Shown here: positions 31,699 to 44,411 of the stretch, piece after piece | Layout of the letters: each line of letters starts with the position of its first letter | Numbering within the stretch: the first letter of the stretch is position 1 | Assembly (NCBI GenBank): GCA_033002965.1 | Contig: JAURVB010014925.1 | Coordinates: 1-64,000, forward strand | DNA: 64,000 bases | Direction: 5' to 3' | Source of the DNA: Piper betle | Taxonomy: Eukaryota > Streptophyta > Magnoliopsida > Piperales > Piperaceae | Notes under the pieces: generated by a model | Seen by the model: only the letters and a program-made list of their open reading frames with translations | Databases searched by the model: none | Told to the model about the DNA's origin: nothing | Program-made: the position numbers and the translations under genes

Positions 31699-34611
31699 TG
31701 TAACACCCCAAATCCGGTTCACACTCGTGAACCGAACCGGCATGTTACCAGGCCCCGGTTAGGTCGGCTAACCCGAACCTAACTCATACGGATCCAATCT
31801 CGGCGTCTTAAGATGAAGATACGATCCATCATGAATGAATAAATGCACAAAATCCTAACATGGTACTACATGAATGACATGCAACTCAAATTACACACCA
31901 ATACAATTACGATCAAAATTCTGAAATAAAACAGACAGGGTCTCCCCTAAAAGTGCAATTAGGGTCCACCCTGTCAAAATAATATATACAAATATATATA
32001 ACATATATCAACAATATCATTCACACACAATCTAATCTACTATAATCTCATTCTGGAACTTGGGTCCTAACCCATCATACTTTTGCTGCGCTACTCTGAT
32101 CATTTCATTTCATATCATTATCATGCCTCAAACATTTAATCATAGTCATGTTTACAATATAATAACATCATAAACAAAACATTAAACATTCAATCACCTA
32201 ACATGTGTGTGTGCACAAGACCTCATTGCTCCTCCGTCCAAGCCGGCTCATCCATCTCGTGCTTATCACCTACATATAGTATAAGAAACACGTCAGTAAC
32301 AAGCGTTACTGGTCCGGAAAATAAAATAACTATAACAAACTGGCTATGAGAGCAAACTCTCATATGAAAGAAAACCATATACTCCACGTGAACACTCTGA
32401 AGGGCACTACTGAGGAGCCACTGGGCTGCAGACCCGGTAGCATCCCGAACTTACTGCTCTGCTGCTGGTACTGTGCTACTCTCAGCACTTCTTTTTCAGT
32501 ACTTCTCGTGAAACTTTATCCTAAGCCCTCTCCTTACCTCCATATTTCTCCTGGCCTTGAGCACGAAGGCCGAGTACTCTCAGGCAGTCGCCTTTAGTAC
32601 CCTTTGAACCACAAGTCCGGACATGCGCTGTACTAAACAGTACCCGTAAACCTCCACGTTCTCCGGGTGTGAGGAACTCAAACGCGGAGTTGTCAGGATC
32701 CCTCGGGAATGGAACAGTCCGCTGGCACTAATCCAGAGCCCGCTTTGACTGTCACGGCATCCTCTGCATGGTACGTGCAGTCGATTTCTCCATCTCTCGT
32801 CTCACAGAAACGCGAAAACTATATATATATAGGCTTGGGTAGGGAGTTATATAATAGGCCCGAAGGCAACTTTTGGTGGATCTTGTTTTCGAAATCAACC
32901 TCGAGGGATCTCATCCTCGAGGGGTTATTAATCCGGAAAATGTTCGGTTAAATGGCCCGAGTTAAGTGGGATCCGATAAAACGCCACTTAACCCGTCCTG
33001 CAGGCAATAAATTAAACATACAATAGAAAGAGTAAATCAGAGACGAGTCCTAAACGGACCTGGTAGAAGCTCCAAGCGTGTCATCGCGCCTAGGCGGCGA
33101 GCTCCTATTCCGTACCTACACATCAAAACTAAATACTAACGCCCGCTAACTAAATGATGCATCAAACTCAACACAATTAAACATCAAAATCAATCAATCA
33201 TCAAATAACCATAAATATGAAAATAATTCTAACTCATCCTATTCATGACCAATTTTATTGTATTTTTCCTAAGTTACATCGTACACGATTATCATGCTCA
33301 ATTTACTTACTTCATTAAATCACTTAACCTCCATAAACTATCAATCACATCATGTAACTTATCACTTCATCACTTATCCTCCATGCACTATCAATCACAT
33401 CAATAATTAATCCTAGCATGCTGTGCTAACAATCATCATCAATTTTAAATAATCAAATCGGAGGTAATTATACCTCACGTCGTCGGCAATCGGCGACGGC
33501 TAGGGTTCCGTCGCGCGTCTCGGAGCTCGAATTCGGTGCTCATCGGCGTCCGAAGCTCGATCGGGCTCCACCGGGTGAGCCCCGCGGAAGATCCGGTGAA
33601 TTCCGGCGAATTCCAGAAATTCCGATTTTCCGGCGGTTTCCGGCAGTTGCTGGCGGTTTTCCGGCGACTTCCGGTGGTTTTCCGGCGACAATCGCCGGCG
33701 GCGTCTACTAGCTGGAAAGGGGTCATGTTGGGTACCCTCGGAACCGGCTCGGCGAGCCCGACTCATCTACGAGGTCGACGCGGCCAACGGAGGTGGCGGC
33801 TCGCCGGAAAACGGCTAAAACAGAGCCGGCGGCGATGGGTCGCTAGATCCGGCCGGCCAGGGCGGCGATGGCCTCCGCTCCGGTCGGGGAAGGTCGCTAG
33901 GTGGTCGGTGGTGCTGAGGCGACCACTGGATCGACGGCTGCGACGGTCGCCGGCGGCAGAATCGGCGACGCGACCAAAGGCATGTCGCGGCGCTAGGCGT
34001 GGCGATTCCAGCGTCGCGGCGGCCTGACGGTGGCCGGGCCTGGTCGGGGCGGCACGGCGACGCCGTGGCGGAGCTGGGCGGCGACGATCGGCGGCCGGGC
34101 GGCGCCGACAGCGGCGGCGGTGGCGCGCGAACAGGGGCGGCGCGGGCGATTGGTTTGGGGAAGAAAAGGAAAGGTCGGGGGTGTGTGGTGGCAAGCTCGT
34201 AAATATTACTTGACTCGTCTCCGGCTCGAGTCAAGTATAATAACTAAGTCGTATTAAATCCTAAAAAAATTCATAAAAATCGGGAAAAATCCCGTAAAAT
34301 CAAACAACACCAAAATATTATAATGATATGCTCTATGACTAACAACCCACCCAAACTGCCCGAACGCGTCCTAACGCGGTAAACGGCCTAATACTAATTC
34401 TACGATCCACTATATATAAAAATAATAAAAAAAGAATGACTGGCATACTCTCATATATCTGATAACTCATTCTGTTCTGCTGTGTTCATGACGTTATCAT
34501 CATATACTTGGGTACGCATGACCCTCGTAGCTCATACACGCCACTGGCATCGGCTCGGTACACGTGTCCTGAAACTGACTCAACTCGAACAAAATAACGG
34601 TCGACCCGACC
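31699..34611 (-). mobile_element. Family A 5' LTR of element A3, main part
   Basis: It starts (minus-strand 3' end) with TGTAACACCCC and carries stem-loop 1 (32345-32364), the TATA region (32819-32831), the CCTCGAGG module (32899-32922) and a GC-rich segment (33480-34200). At 34612 it is interrupted by a solo B LTR and resumes at 37467 with the duplicated CGACC. Without the insertion it is about 2.95 kb. It is close in sequence to the copy at 23013-25960. Confidence 0.92.
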
Positions 34612-37466
34612 TGTAACACCCCGTTTCGGCTCACCCGTGAACCGACCCGGAAATGTCACCGGCGACCGAACCGTTCGTTAATCTACTAGATTCGGTTAAG
34701 CCGACCAGGATCTACTCTCGGCGTCTCAAGATGAAGATGCAAATATGAAATGCATAAATGAGAATGATAGGGTTCTAACGCGGTCCTACATGCATGCTGT
34801 GATGTACAAGCAAAAACAAGACAAAATAATAAATGAGAAACCAAAAGAAAATATATAATATTTTATGAAAATACGATAACACATAATAATCTACCATGAC
34901 ATTAAATCATTATCTCATTCATTTTTACCCGAGCCGAGTCTGAACTCCAAGGCTCCCTACTCATTCATATTCATCAGTTCGTTTCATAACAAGTAATTCA
35001 TCAAGATAAAAACATGGTAATAATCATCCACACAGCATTAAACAACCATCATTATACATTACACGCGGCAGGTACATGTGTGCGCGGTTCCGTGCTGCTC
35101 CTCCGCAGTCCCGACAGCTTTCATCGCTCGCATTCCTCACCTACATATATATAGAAAAACCGTCAGTAACGAGTGTTACCGGCCCGGAAAATAACTAATA
35201 TCAATCTGGCACAGGAGAGCAAACTCTCCTGTTGAATCAAAACCATATACTTCCTCAAGAACTCTCATCAGGGCACATACGGGAGCCGTCGTCGTCGGGC
35301 CGTCGCCCTCGGATCGACAGCGTCCCCCTATCTTTCTCATTCTCATACCTTGGCCATTTCTCTATTGCTTCTCGCATCAAATTTCATTCCTTACCGCCCT
35401 CTGCACCTTCCATATTACTCCTGGCCTTGAGCACAAAGGCCGAGCACTCTCAGGCAGTCGCCTTCAGTACCCTTTGAAACCACAAGTCTAGACATGCGCT
35501 GCAATGCAGTACCCGTAAACCTCCACACTTCTCCGGGTTTGAGGAACTCAAAGGTGGAGTTGTCCGGATCCTTCGGGAACGAAGTGGGTTCTCCCCAGCT
35601 CCAGAGCCCGCTCTTCCGGGCACACGCCCTATCTGAAGACGTGGCCGCAAGTAACCCTCATTCCATCTCTCACCGAAAACACGAAAACTATATATATATA
35701 GGCCTGGGTTGGGATTTATACAATAGGCCCGAAGGCATCGTGAGCTGGATCTGAAGTTCGAAAACAAACTCGAGGGATCTCATCCTCGAGGGTTATTAAT
35801 CCGAAAAAGGACTGTTGGCTAAATGGCCCGAGTTAAGTGGGATCCGATAAAACGCCACTTAACTCGTCCTGCACATGATAAATCAAATAAACAATAGAGT
35901 AGTGTAAAACAGAGAACGAGTCCTAAACGGACCTGGTAGAAGCTCCAAACGGGTCCACGCGCCTAGGCGGCGAGCTCCTACACCGTACCTACACAATCAA
36001 GCTAAAAACTAACGCCCGCATGATGAATCACACATCCTATAGCATGCACATAATCAACCCAATCACTCATCAATCAACACACATCAATCTATATCAATTC
36101 TAGCAAGTCTAATTAGGCTAGTTTGCATTAGATCATGATTATTACTTAATAACCCTAATTAGTTTCATAACTTCTATTTTTAACACCACACAATTCAAAC
36201 GAATTTCATATTTTTATCCTTAATCAAATCTACATTTATATATATTATTATAACACACAATTCACCAATCCTAGCATGCAATTCTAATAATCAAAACTTT
36301 CAAATAATTAAATTAAAATAAATTATACCTCGCGTCGTCGAAAATCGGCGACGGCTAGGGTTTCCGTTTCGCGGCTCAAAACTCGAATTCGGCACCTAGC
36401 GGCGTCCGAAGTCCGATCAGATTGGACCGGGTGCGTTCGGCGGATGATCCGGCGAACTTCCCTCGAATCCAATTTTCCGGCGGTTCCGGCGGTTTTCCGG
36501 CGAGTATCGGCGGTTTTCCGGCGGATTCCGACGGTTTTCCGGCGACGATTCGGGACGGGGCAATCAAGGGGTCTATCGGCACCAGCTCGACGAGCTTGGT
36601 CCGATGGCGGTGTCAAACAGAGCAACCGAGGCCGCGATGGCCGTCGGCGGCGACGTTGAAAACGGGCGGCGGCGGCGGCGTTCTCCAATCGGGGCTCCGG
36701 CCGGCCTCGACGGCGGTCGGGGTGGTGGGGGAAATGTCGGCGACGGCGAGGGGTGGTCGTCGGCGTCACAGCGGCGGCGGAGCGGCCCGGACGGCGGCGA
36801 AATCAGGCCCGGAGTGGCGACGGCCGAAGCGGCTTCGCGGGGCGATTCCGGCGTCGTGGCGGCGCGACGGTGGCCGGAGTTGGTCGGGGCGGCACGGCGA
36901 CTTCACGGCGGGGCGGGGCGGCGTCGATTGGCGGCAGCACGGCGTCGGCAGCGGCGGCGGCGGCGACCACAAGGGGCGGCGAGGGTTTGGGTGGAAGAAG
37001 GGTCGGGGAAGATGAAGTGATGCTCCAGTGGCAGTTTCGTAAATAAGTATTGACTCGATTCCTACTCGAGTCAAAATAATAACTAGTTCGTAATAAATTC
37101 TAAAAAAAATCTAGAAAAATATGGAAAAATTCTATAAAATAAAACAAACACAATAACATCCAAATGACATGCTCTATAACTAATAACCCACCCGAATATC
37201 GTCAAACGCGTCCTAATTCGTTATTCGGCCTAAAACTATTCTTCGATCAAATAAAAATAACAATCAATACTGCATACCTCCATATACTTGATAACCCATT
37301 TTTTCATCATCTTTCAGGCGTTATCATCATACACTTGAGCATACATGACCCTCATTGCTCATAACTCACAGCTGGCCTCAACCCAGCTCGCGGTCCATGA
37401 AGCTGACTCGACTCGAACCGACTGGTTCACTCCCGTAAAACTCTGACTCGAGTCACGGGTTTTACA
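34612..37466 (-). mobile_element. Solo LTR, family B, in the A3 LTR
   Basis: The 2855-bp LTR runs TGTAACACCCC to GGGTTTTACA and is flanked by a perfect 5-bp duplication, CGACC (34607-34611 and 37467-37471). On the far side the host A LTR continues with CGGTTCTGAATATAAAACCC, as in other A copies. It has stem-loop 1 with compensated changes (35211-35232), a decayed CCTCGAGG module (near 35768) and a GC-rich part (36320-37010). Overlapping ORFs there (36422-37015, 36323-36769 and others) run in several frames on both strands and match no family I know. Confidence 0.95.
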
Positions 37467-37471
37467 CGACC

Positions 37472-37514
37472 GGTTCTGAATATAAAACCCTAACTCGAAT
37501 GCGTGGGTTTTACA
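37472..37514 (-). mobile_element. 5'-terminal 43 bp of the interrupted A3 LTR
   Basis: The sequence continues the A LTR after the solo B insertion and ends with GGGTTTTACA. The next base begins integrase-side sequence of element C. Confidence 0.9.
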
Positions 37515-38470
37515 CTATGACTTCCAAATCTTATACCATCCAGGGAAAGCGAATGTGGTAGCCGGCACATTGGAGTCGGATGGGCAAAGTGGACAAAAGT
37601 CAGCAGTTAGCTAGACTTTGGGCCATGTTTGCAGAAGTGGTAGCTATCAACCCGGTGGAGCAACTAACAGGCTTACGAGCATATTTTGTAGGAGGCTCAT
37701 CGCTGAAAGTTCTTGATACACCCTGGAGTTACTAAAATGTATCAGGATTTAAAGCGAACCTACTTGTGGATTGGGATGAAGAGGGATGTTGTGGATTTTG
37801 TCTCTAAGTGTCAGACTTGCCAACAGGTTAAAGCCCAACATCAACTACCTGGAGGACTATTGCAACCTTTCGAAATACCAACGTGGAAATGGGAGTGTGT
37901 CACATGCAATTTTATTTCAAAGCTCCAAGAAACTCAAAAGAAGCATGACTCCATATGGGTAGTTGTGGACCGACTAACTAAGGTAGCTCACTTCTTCCCC
38001 ATGAAATCAATGAGAACGGCAGAATACCTGGCCGGATTATATGTTGACAATATTGTCAAATTGCACGGGATTCCAAAGGAGATAGTCTCCAACCACGATC
38101 CCCTATTCACTTCACATTTCTAGGAAGCTTTTCAAAAAACCATGGGAACTCAAATTAAGTTGAGTACAACATATCATCCCCAAACTGATGGTTAGATTGA
38201 GAGGACTATTCAAACTTTGGAAGATATGTTAAGAGCTTGTATTCTTGACTGGGGGGTGACTGGGAGAAACACTTAGCCTTGGTTGAACCTACAATAACTC
38301 TTACCAAGCCAGTATAGGGATGGCACCATTTGAAGCCTTATATGGTAGACCCTGTAGATCTCCATCGTGCTGGCTAGAGTCTATCAAAGCAGTTATAGTC
38401 GGGCTAGAGTTGGTGAGGGATGCAACTAAAAAGGTGAAACTCATTCAGCAAAGACTTAAGATAGCTTAGG
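37515..38470 (+). pseudogene. pol: Integrase of chromovirus C
   Basis: It opens with YDFQILYHPGKANVVAGTLE, the link from RNase H to integrase, so it continues the C element cut at 16240. The frame 37713-38123 holds the zinc finger (HPGVTKMYQDL, then CQTCQQVK) and the core (WKWECVTCNFISKLQ, then DSIWVVVDRLTKVAHFFP). The first catalytic aspartate of the DDE triad looks replaced by asparagine (NF for DF). The second lies in IVSNHDPLFTSHF. A stop at 38121 follows, then TTYHPQTDG, another stop, IERTIQTLEDML, and later MAPFEALYGRP. Non-functional. Confidence 0.9.
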
Positions 38471-38946
38471 ATCGACAAAAGAGTTATGCTGATACTCGAA
38501 GGAAGGACCTAGAGTTCCAAGTTGGGGAGTTTGTGTACCTAAAGACATCTCCTACGAATGGGGTGATCGGATTTAAAATTTTAGGGAAGTTGAAGCCAAG
38601 ATTCATAGGACCATTTCCATTCCTGGATCGAGTTGGGAATTGTGCACATAGATTAGCATTGCCACCAAGCCTAGCTGGAGTACACAATGTTTTCCACGTG
38701 TCAATGCTAAAGAAGTATGTACAGGATGAGGATCATATCATCACAAATTTTGAAGACATAGAGCTACAATCAAATTTAACCTACGAGGAAAAGCTAATCC
38801 GCATCCTAGCAAGAGAAATAAAAACACTCAGGAACAAGGAAATGCCTTTGGTAAAAGTATTGTGGAAAAATCAGGGGTCAGAAGAAGCTACATGGGAGAC
38901 TGAACAAGAAATGACAAGGAAATACCCTAGCCTATTTGTTACATAG
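38471..38946 (+). pseudogene. pol: Integrase C-terminus and chromodomain-like tail, element C
   Basis: The region reads RQKSYADTRRKDLEFQVGEF, VYLKTSPTNGVIGFK, KLKPRFIGPFPFLDRVG and AGVHNVFHVSMLKKY. It then gives IRILAREIKTLRNKEMPLVK, VLWKNQGSEEATWETEQEM and TRKYPSLF before its stop at 38944-38946. The end matches the chromovirus chromodomain pattern (LR.K.I.LVKVLW...EEATWE.E..M...YP). The 138-codon run from 38533 is uninterrupted, so it is the best-preserved coding piece in the window. Confidence 0.9.
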
Positions 38947-39062
38947 GAGTTTTATAATTGTAGCGGCATGAACTGATCCCGAAGAAATAAATAAAAGTAA
39001 TCATAATTGTTCTGTTGCCTATTATGATATTTGGGGACGAAATATTTCCAAGTTGGGAACAT
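38947..39062 (+). mobile_element. 3' untranslated stretch of element C
   Basis: The stretch ends with TTTGGGGACGAAATATTTCC, then AAGTTGGGAAC, before the LTR start TGTAAAGACC. This is the same arrangement as in A and B, but the purine tract is weak. Confidence 0.7.
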
Positions 39063-39610
39063 TGTAAAGACCGTGGGAAAAAAAATTTATTATATTTGAC
39101 TCGGGCAGGGAAGGATCGAACGTTAGAGAATTAATATTAATTATATTATATTCTCTACCCGGTTAAGTCTACCCGGTTAAATTTTTTATTCTTTTCCCGG
39201 TTACCCTGTTAAAGGAATAAAATACGACTGTTGGTTTGTTTCCACAAACCCTAGCAATTATTTCATTTTATAAAGGACATCCTCCACCCTAGCCTTCATT
39301 CTCATTCTCTTCTCCTCTTCCTTGCTGGCGTGCCTTCTTTCTATCTCCCTCTTCTTAATTTTCTTGCATGCATATTTTAATTTGATAACATGCTTTATAA
39401 TTGTGAGGATTAAAGTTTAAAATCAACAAGAAAGAAACTGAACAAAAAAATTAAACTTTAATTCGGCCGACGAGTCCCCTGTTTCGGTGAGATGGGGAAG
39501 CACAGGCAAGGTCGCCGGGAATTGGTGGCGAGGGTCGTTCTGATGTTGGAAGATGATCCTACTCTCTTCGTTGATTAGTGTGGGTCGATCTCACATGTGT
39601 GGATGTCGGC

Positions 39611-40120
39611 CTAGGGTTGTAAATGGCCAAAAACAATAGCAGCGGCAAAAACAGGGGCGACGGCGGTGGGGGTAGAAATCCGGCCATCCTGGGTGGCGAC
39701 AGGTTCCAATATGGCCGGGGAAGGTAGATAGGTGGTCAAGGGTGATGAGGTGACCACCCAATTGGGGCGGCGATGCTCGCTGGTGGTGGAATCGCCGGCC
39801 CGAGCGCCACTAGGAAGGCGATGCAGGTGTCGCTGCGGCTGGAAGGTGGCCGGAGTTGGCCGGGGTGACACAACAATGGCATGGCAAGTCAGGGCGGCGA
39901 CTATTGACGGCTGCCGGAGACGATTGCCGGTGGCGGTTGGAGGGCGGCTACTGTCGGGAACAGGGGATGGCGCCGGGGAAGAAGAAGAAGAGAAGAAAAT
40001 TACCTTGGGTGGCAACCTTATAAATAATGCTTGACTCGACAGAGCTCGAGTTAAATAATAATACCAACTCTTAAGTAACACCTGACTTGATACCGACTCG
40101 AGTTAAAAATAATTCGAACT
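39611..40120 (-). mobile_element. Inverted A-like GC-rich module within the C LTR
   Basis: The order of motifs here (GGCCGGGGAAGG, GGTGGTCAAGGGTGATGAGG, GGTGGCCGGAGTTGGCCGGGG, then CTTGACTCG...CTCGAGTTA) follows 33830-34250, which is minus-strand A LTR, while the surrounding C LTR is plus-strand. The 156-codon minus-strand frame here belongs to this composition and is not a gene I can name. Confidence 0.55.
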
Positions 40121-41089
40121 CATAATAAATCTTTAAAAATAATTATTTTAACGGGTTATGGGTAAAGTTATTTAACTAACTAATTATTGTATGAAATTGC
40201 CATGAGTTATAAAAATACAGTAATGATAAACGTTCGATGATTAATCGGCTAAAATTGAACGATGAAATTAAATCGGAGGGTTGTAAGTAATTAATAAAAT
40301 ATAGAGTTTACCTTTACCATATTAAATTTATTATTAGGTAAATAAATTGATTATATTAATAACGAGTCTTTAATGTAGAAAATGGGTTATTAAACTATAG
40401 TCGGGTAGCAATCACTAGCTCCGAACCTAAAGAGAATAATGAAAATAATTAAAGTTTGAAACTTTATTGAGTCGAATAATTTAAAAGAATTTTACTAATA
40501 ATATTTTTGAATAAGGCAAATTATTTTAAATAATTTAATTAAACAACTTAGTTAATTAAATTGCTGTAAATAATAGTAGCGATTAAAAATTATAACGGTC
40601 AATTAAATCATCAAGATCAGGGTTAAATAATTATCACCGCAAAAGAAAATTAAATACTTGTTTATTAGTAATAATTATTTTATCAATTTTTAGGTATTAA
40701 TTATGATTTAGATAATTAATTTAAAAAGTGAAGTAGGATTTACATGATTATGTCACAGGATAATTAATTATCTCACTAAATTTATTGATAATTTAATATT
40801 TAATACTTTTGGAAATGATATATATATTAGATATTTAGTTGCATGCATTCCTACTAGAATAAAATTATACTTATGTATAATTTTAAATTCAGTTCAAATT
40901 AGGATCATTGGTCACAGCTACGAGTTCGAAATATCCAGGTTCGTATGATTATTTGAAATGTTGTACTTTCCCTTTTGGAAGCCCTGGTTAACCTGAGCCC
41001 AGATTCAACCACTATGCACTGTAATGCAATTAGGGTTAAGAAATTGACTCAGTCTGACACGGGCCATGCTTTTAAAATTAATATGTTTG

Positions 41090-41215
41090 TCCGTATAATT
41101 ATTTGAAATGTTATATTGTCTGTATAATTATTTGGAATGTTGTATTATCTGTATAATTATTTGAAATGTTATATTTTCCTAAATTGGTATAACAATATGA
41201 AATGTTGTATTTTCC
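41090..41215. repeat. Short tandem repeat, TGTATAATTATTTGAAATGT type
   Basis: Three clear units of about 31 bp (TGTATAATTATTTGAAATGT followed by TATATTGTC or similar) are followed by two diverged ones ending in AATGTTGTATTTTCCC. Confidence 0.8.
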
Positions 41216-41235
41216 CAAATTGGTAGCCTTTGTCG

Positions 41236-41635
41236 GCACTGATCTTAGAATGAGTTGGGAGACGATTTTAACCTCAAGATGAATTGGGAGACCATGACTA
41301 ATCTCAAAATAAATTGGGAGACCACCTAATCTTAGAATGAGCTGGGAGTCATTTCTTAATCTTAGAATGAGTTGGGAGACAATTTACTAATCTCATAATG
41401 AGCTCGGAGATGATTTTAACCACAAGATGAATTGGGGGACCATGACTAATCTCAAGATGAGTTAGGAGACCACCTAATCTCAGAATGTGTTGGGAGCCGT
41501 TTCATAATCTTAGAATGAGCTGGGAGACAATTTTCTAATCTCAAAATGAGTTGGGAGTCGACTTTTACTAATCTGAGAATGACCTGAGAGACAAATTACT
41601 AATCTCAAAATGACCTAAGGGATAATTTCTCTTTC
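41236..41635. repeat. Degenerate minisatellite, 36-38 bp units, in the C LTR
   Basis: About eleven units follow the pattern AATGAGTTGGGAGACAATTT then ACTAATCTCA. A higher-order block of four units (about 150 bp, with the order GACGATTTTAACC, CCATGACTAATC, CCACCTAATC, TTTCTTAATC) appears twice in a row. Confidence 0.85.
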
Positions 41636-44247
41636 CTTGTGTAATAATAATAACAATGAGTGAAATGATAATAGGGATCATATTGACTTGTTAATTTAAT
41701 TATGCGGCTTAGTGGTTTTATCACTAAAGCGAAATTGCATCTGCCGGTGAGCAGCTTTGGGACTAAAGAATAGAAGTGTGGTTGGTGGTTCTTTTACCAA
41801 CCCAGGTATGGTGAATTGATAATAAAGTTGGACTTCCTTATTATTCTCTTGTGTTATAAATGTGGCTATGGGAAACTCTCCAAGAATGTGGGACGATTAT
41901 TTTATATTTTAGAGAACATGATTTATTATTATGATTCATATTATATGTTGTGAGACATATTTGCTATATTTCAATTCATGTTCTGGAATATTACTGTTAC
42001 ATCAATTATATTTTTAAGTAACACCCGGTCCGGTTCAGACATGTCGTTACACTATCAATGTCAAACATTCTGATTCTAATCTATCTATGCCTGCTCTGAC
42101 ATTACCATCATCATTCTCTTCCGTTCTGATCCCTACTACTAATTTGAGGAAAAATCTAGGTCACCCCTAAGGGCCTACTAGGTTGGTCAAGCAGATACCC
42201 TAGAGCATCACAAGGTGCTAATCTGGGTTATATCTGGAAAAACTACGTCGAGGCCAAGGCCTACATACTAGCATCTACTCATATCTCTCTAAACATCATC
42301 GATGTGAAAAGGCAACTACATATACTCGCAAGAAACTCTATCCTAAGTCTTACAACCATCCTATGGTGTGCTATGAGTCTCTTGTTTGGTACGAGTGTAT
42401 AGGCTAATGAGCTGCACGGCTCACTGTCACTAGTCTAGATTCAACTCTCAGGTGTCCCTGTATAAGGAACTGGACAACTCACCGGGTCCTAGTTGACTTG
42501 GACTAGAGTTAAGTATCTCACTCTGTTCTAGAAGAGAACAAGGATAGCTGCTATGACTCTACTATATACTATGGCTTTGGTGACTATCTATACAACCACT
42601 AACTGCAACTGCAGGGAGCTCTCTGTGACGAGATGTGCCAAGAGCACCTATACATACATAGCATGTCTCAAGGAGTGGGATAACATACTCTGCATGGGAT
42701 TGTAGAGTCTGCATCTGATTTGTGGCATGTGCTCTGGTCAATGTATACTCATCTCAATCTTCACGATAAACTGATAGTAGAAATGATATATCTAGAGGGG
42801 TGAGTAGAAATTCTAAAAGAAAACTCTACTCTGTCTTACATCTCTCGGTTATATGAAAGGATACTGAATCTCTTGAAAGTATGTCACACTACTAAAAAAC
42901 TCTCAATAGGTGATATCTCATTCTCACATGTGGAATCTGACATCACTTGAATGGGAAAATCCACTAGGCTAAGAAAAACCTGCTACATAGGTATCTCACT
43001 TGGATCGATGGTAAGGTCAAGGTATCATGCAAGTGGCAGGGGACATGAAATCCAAGTGTAGCATACTGGGTGACCAAAGTATCAATAGGTCTATGGACTT
43101 GTCTCTAAGATCACCACAATTCACTATGCCACAGGTGATAAGTTTGTGGAACAGTCAATTAATGACGAATCTTAGAAACGGCTACTAAGTGGCTCTAGTT
43201 CAATCAACTAATAGTAGGCACATGTTTCTCGATACTGTACTAGTCACACACTTCTAAACCCTGCTGGGTTCAAATGACCCAAAGAACCACTGTCTCCCCT
43301 CAAGTCTACGGTGACTCAAAGTGAGGTTTGTCATGTGTCTCATCCTCTCTTTAGTCATGTGTGACCTGCCATCCCGTGCCAATTTGTAGCACTAATATTG
43401 ACTCACATGACTACTTCCGTTATTATACACTCTCAAGCAAGGCTATCAATCAAGATGAGCATACACTGGTATCACTATATATAGTCAGCATGATCTATTT
43501 AGTTTGAAGTTCCTGTTTGCATCACTCTCAAGCGAGGGTGAAATCGTCATCGTAAGGTCAGTCTGCAAACACCTAGCTGCATTGTAAGCCCTTATCAATA
43601 CCATGAAGTAACTCTATTCTCAGGGTAAGGCTCAATCCTATGTCTCAAGATAAGGACCTAATCATGCTGGTGAAACACAAGGGAATCACTATCCTTATGA
43701 AAGATACTTTGTCACTAACCCCAATACTCTAATACAAGTCAAACTCCTCTCACTGACTGGGAAATCGCTAAATGAGTTAAACTATGTGTGTGACCATCTA
43801 CTAACCATTTGATCTATGTATGCTGGTTGTGGCCCATGGATGTACTATCATGCTGTTTGAACAATGATCACTGTGGTTGTCGGATCTGGAGGTCATAATG
43901 TCATGTTTTCTGACTCTATCCATGCACATCCTTATGAGAGTGTCACTAACAGGTTCTGAAGGTGTTATCTTGCAATATACATCTAATCTTTAGATCAAGA
44001 CAATTGTTTTAAGAGAGCTTGTGAAGTTGGATTCTATGTCATCTCATTAGAATAACCTCAATTTCCCTAACTCTCATCTATTCTGCTGATGCCACTATAG
44101 CTATATCTTGTTCCTCAAACTCTGGCCCAACTCAGTTCTGAAAGTTGTGACATGTGGTCGCCAGGGAAGGCTCAAAATCCTTCAAGTAGCTGTCCTTATG
44201 TGGGGCGAGACAACAACTTGGCCATGGCTTAAGCTCTGACTACTCCA

Positions 44248-44411
44248 CTCGGTTGGTGGTTGAGCAATACACGGACGGTGGTTGTGCACCTTGGATGGTG
44301 GTTGTGCAACTTGGTCGGCGGTTGTGCACCTCGGTCGGTGGTTGTGCACTCGGTCGGTGGTTGTGCAACTCAGTCGGTGGTTGTGCACTAGGTCGGCGAT
44401 TGTGCAACTTG
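44248..44411. repeat. Minisatellite in the A4 interior
   Basis: About eight units of the GGTTGTGCA...TCGGTCGGT type occupy the same place as the A3 array at 30546-30767. Confidence 0.88.

Larger units (their letters stand above)
39063..42051 (+). mobile_element. 3' LTR of chromovirus C, 3.0 kb
   Basis: The LTR starts TGTAAAGACCGTGGG after the integrase gene and ends with ACATGTCGTTACA at 42051. A TATA-like TTTATAAAGG lies near 39274, followed by a pyrimidine-rich leader (TTCTCATTCTCTTCTCC). Unlike the other LTRs its TATA-like box lies only ~210 bp from the start. The segment 39611-40120 is an A-like GC-rich module in reverse orientation, and two sets of minisatellite repeats occupy 41090-41635. 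Confidence 0.75.

Noticed and set aside
36323..37046. Long overlapping ORFs (up to 197 codons) on both strands
   Set aside because: They lie in the GC-rich part of an LTR, run in several frames at once, are made of proline, arginine, alanine and glycine, and match no family. High GC content makes stops rare.
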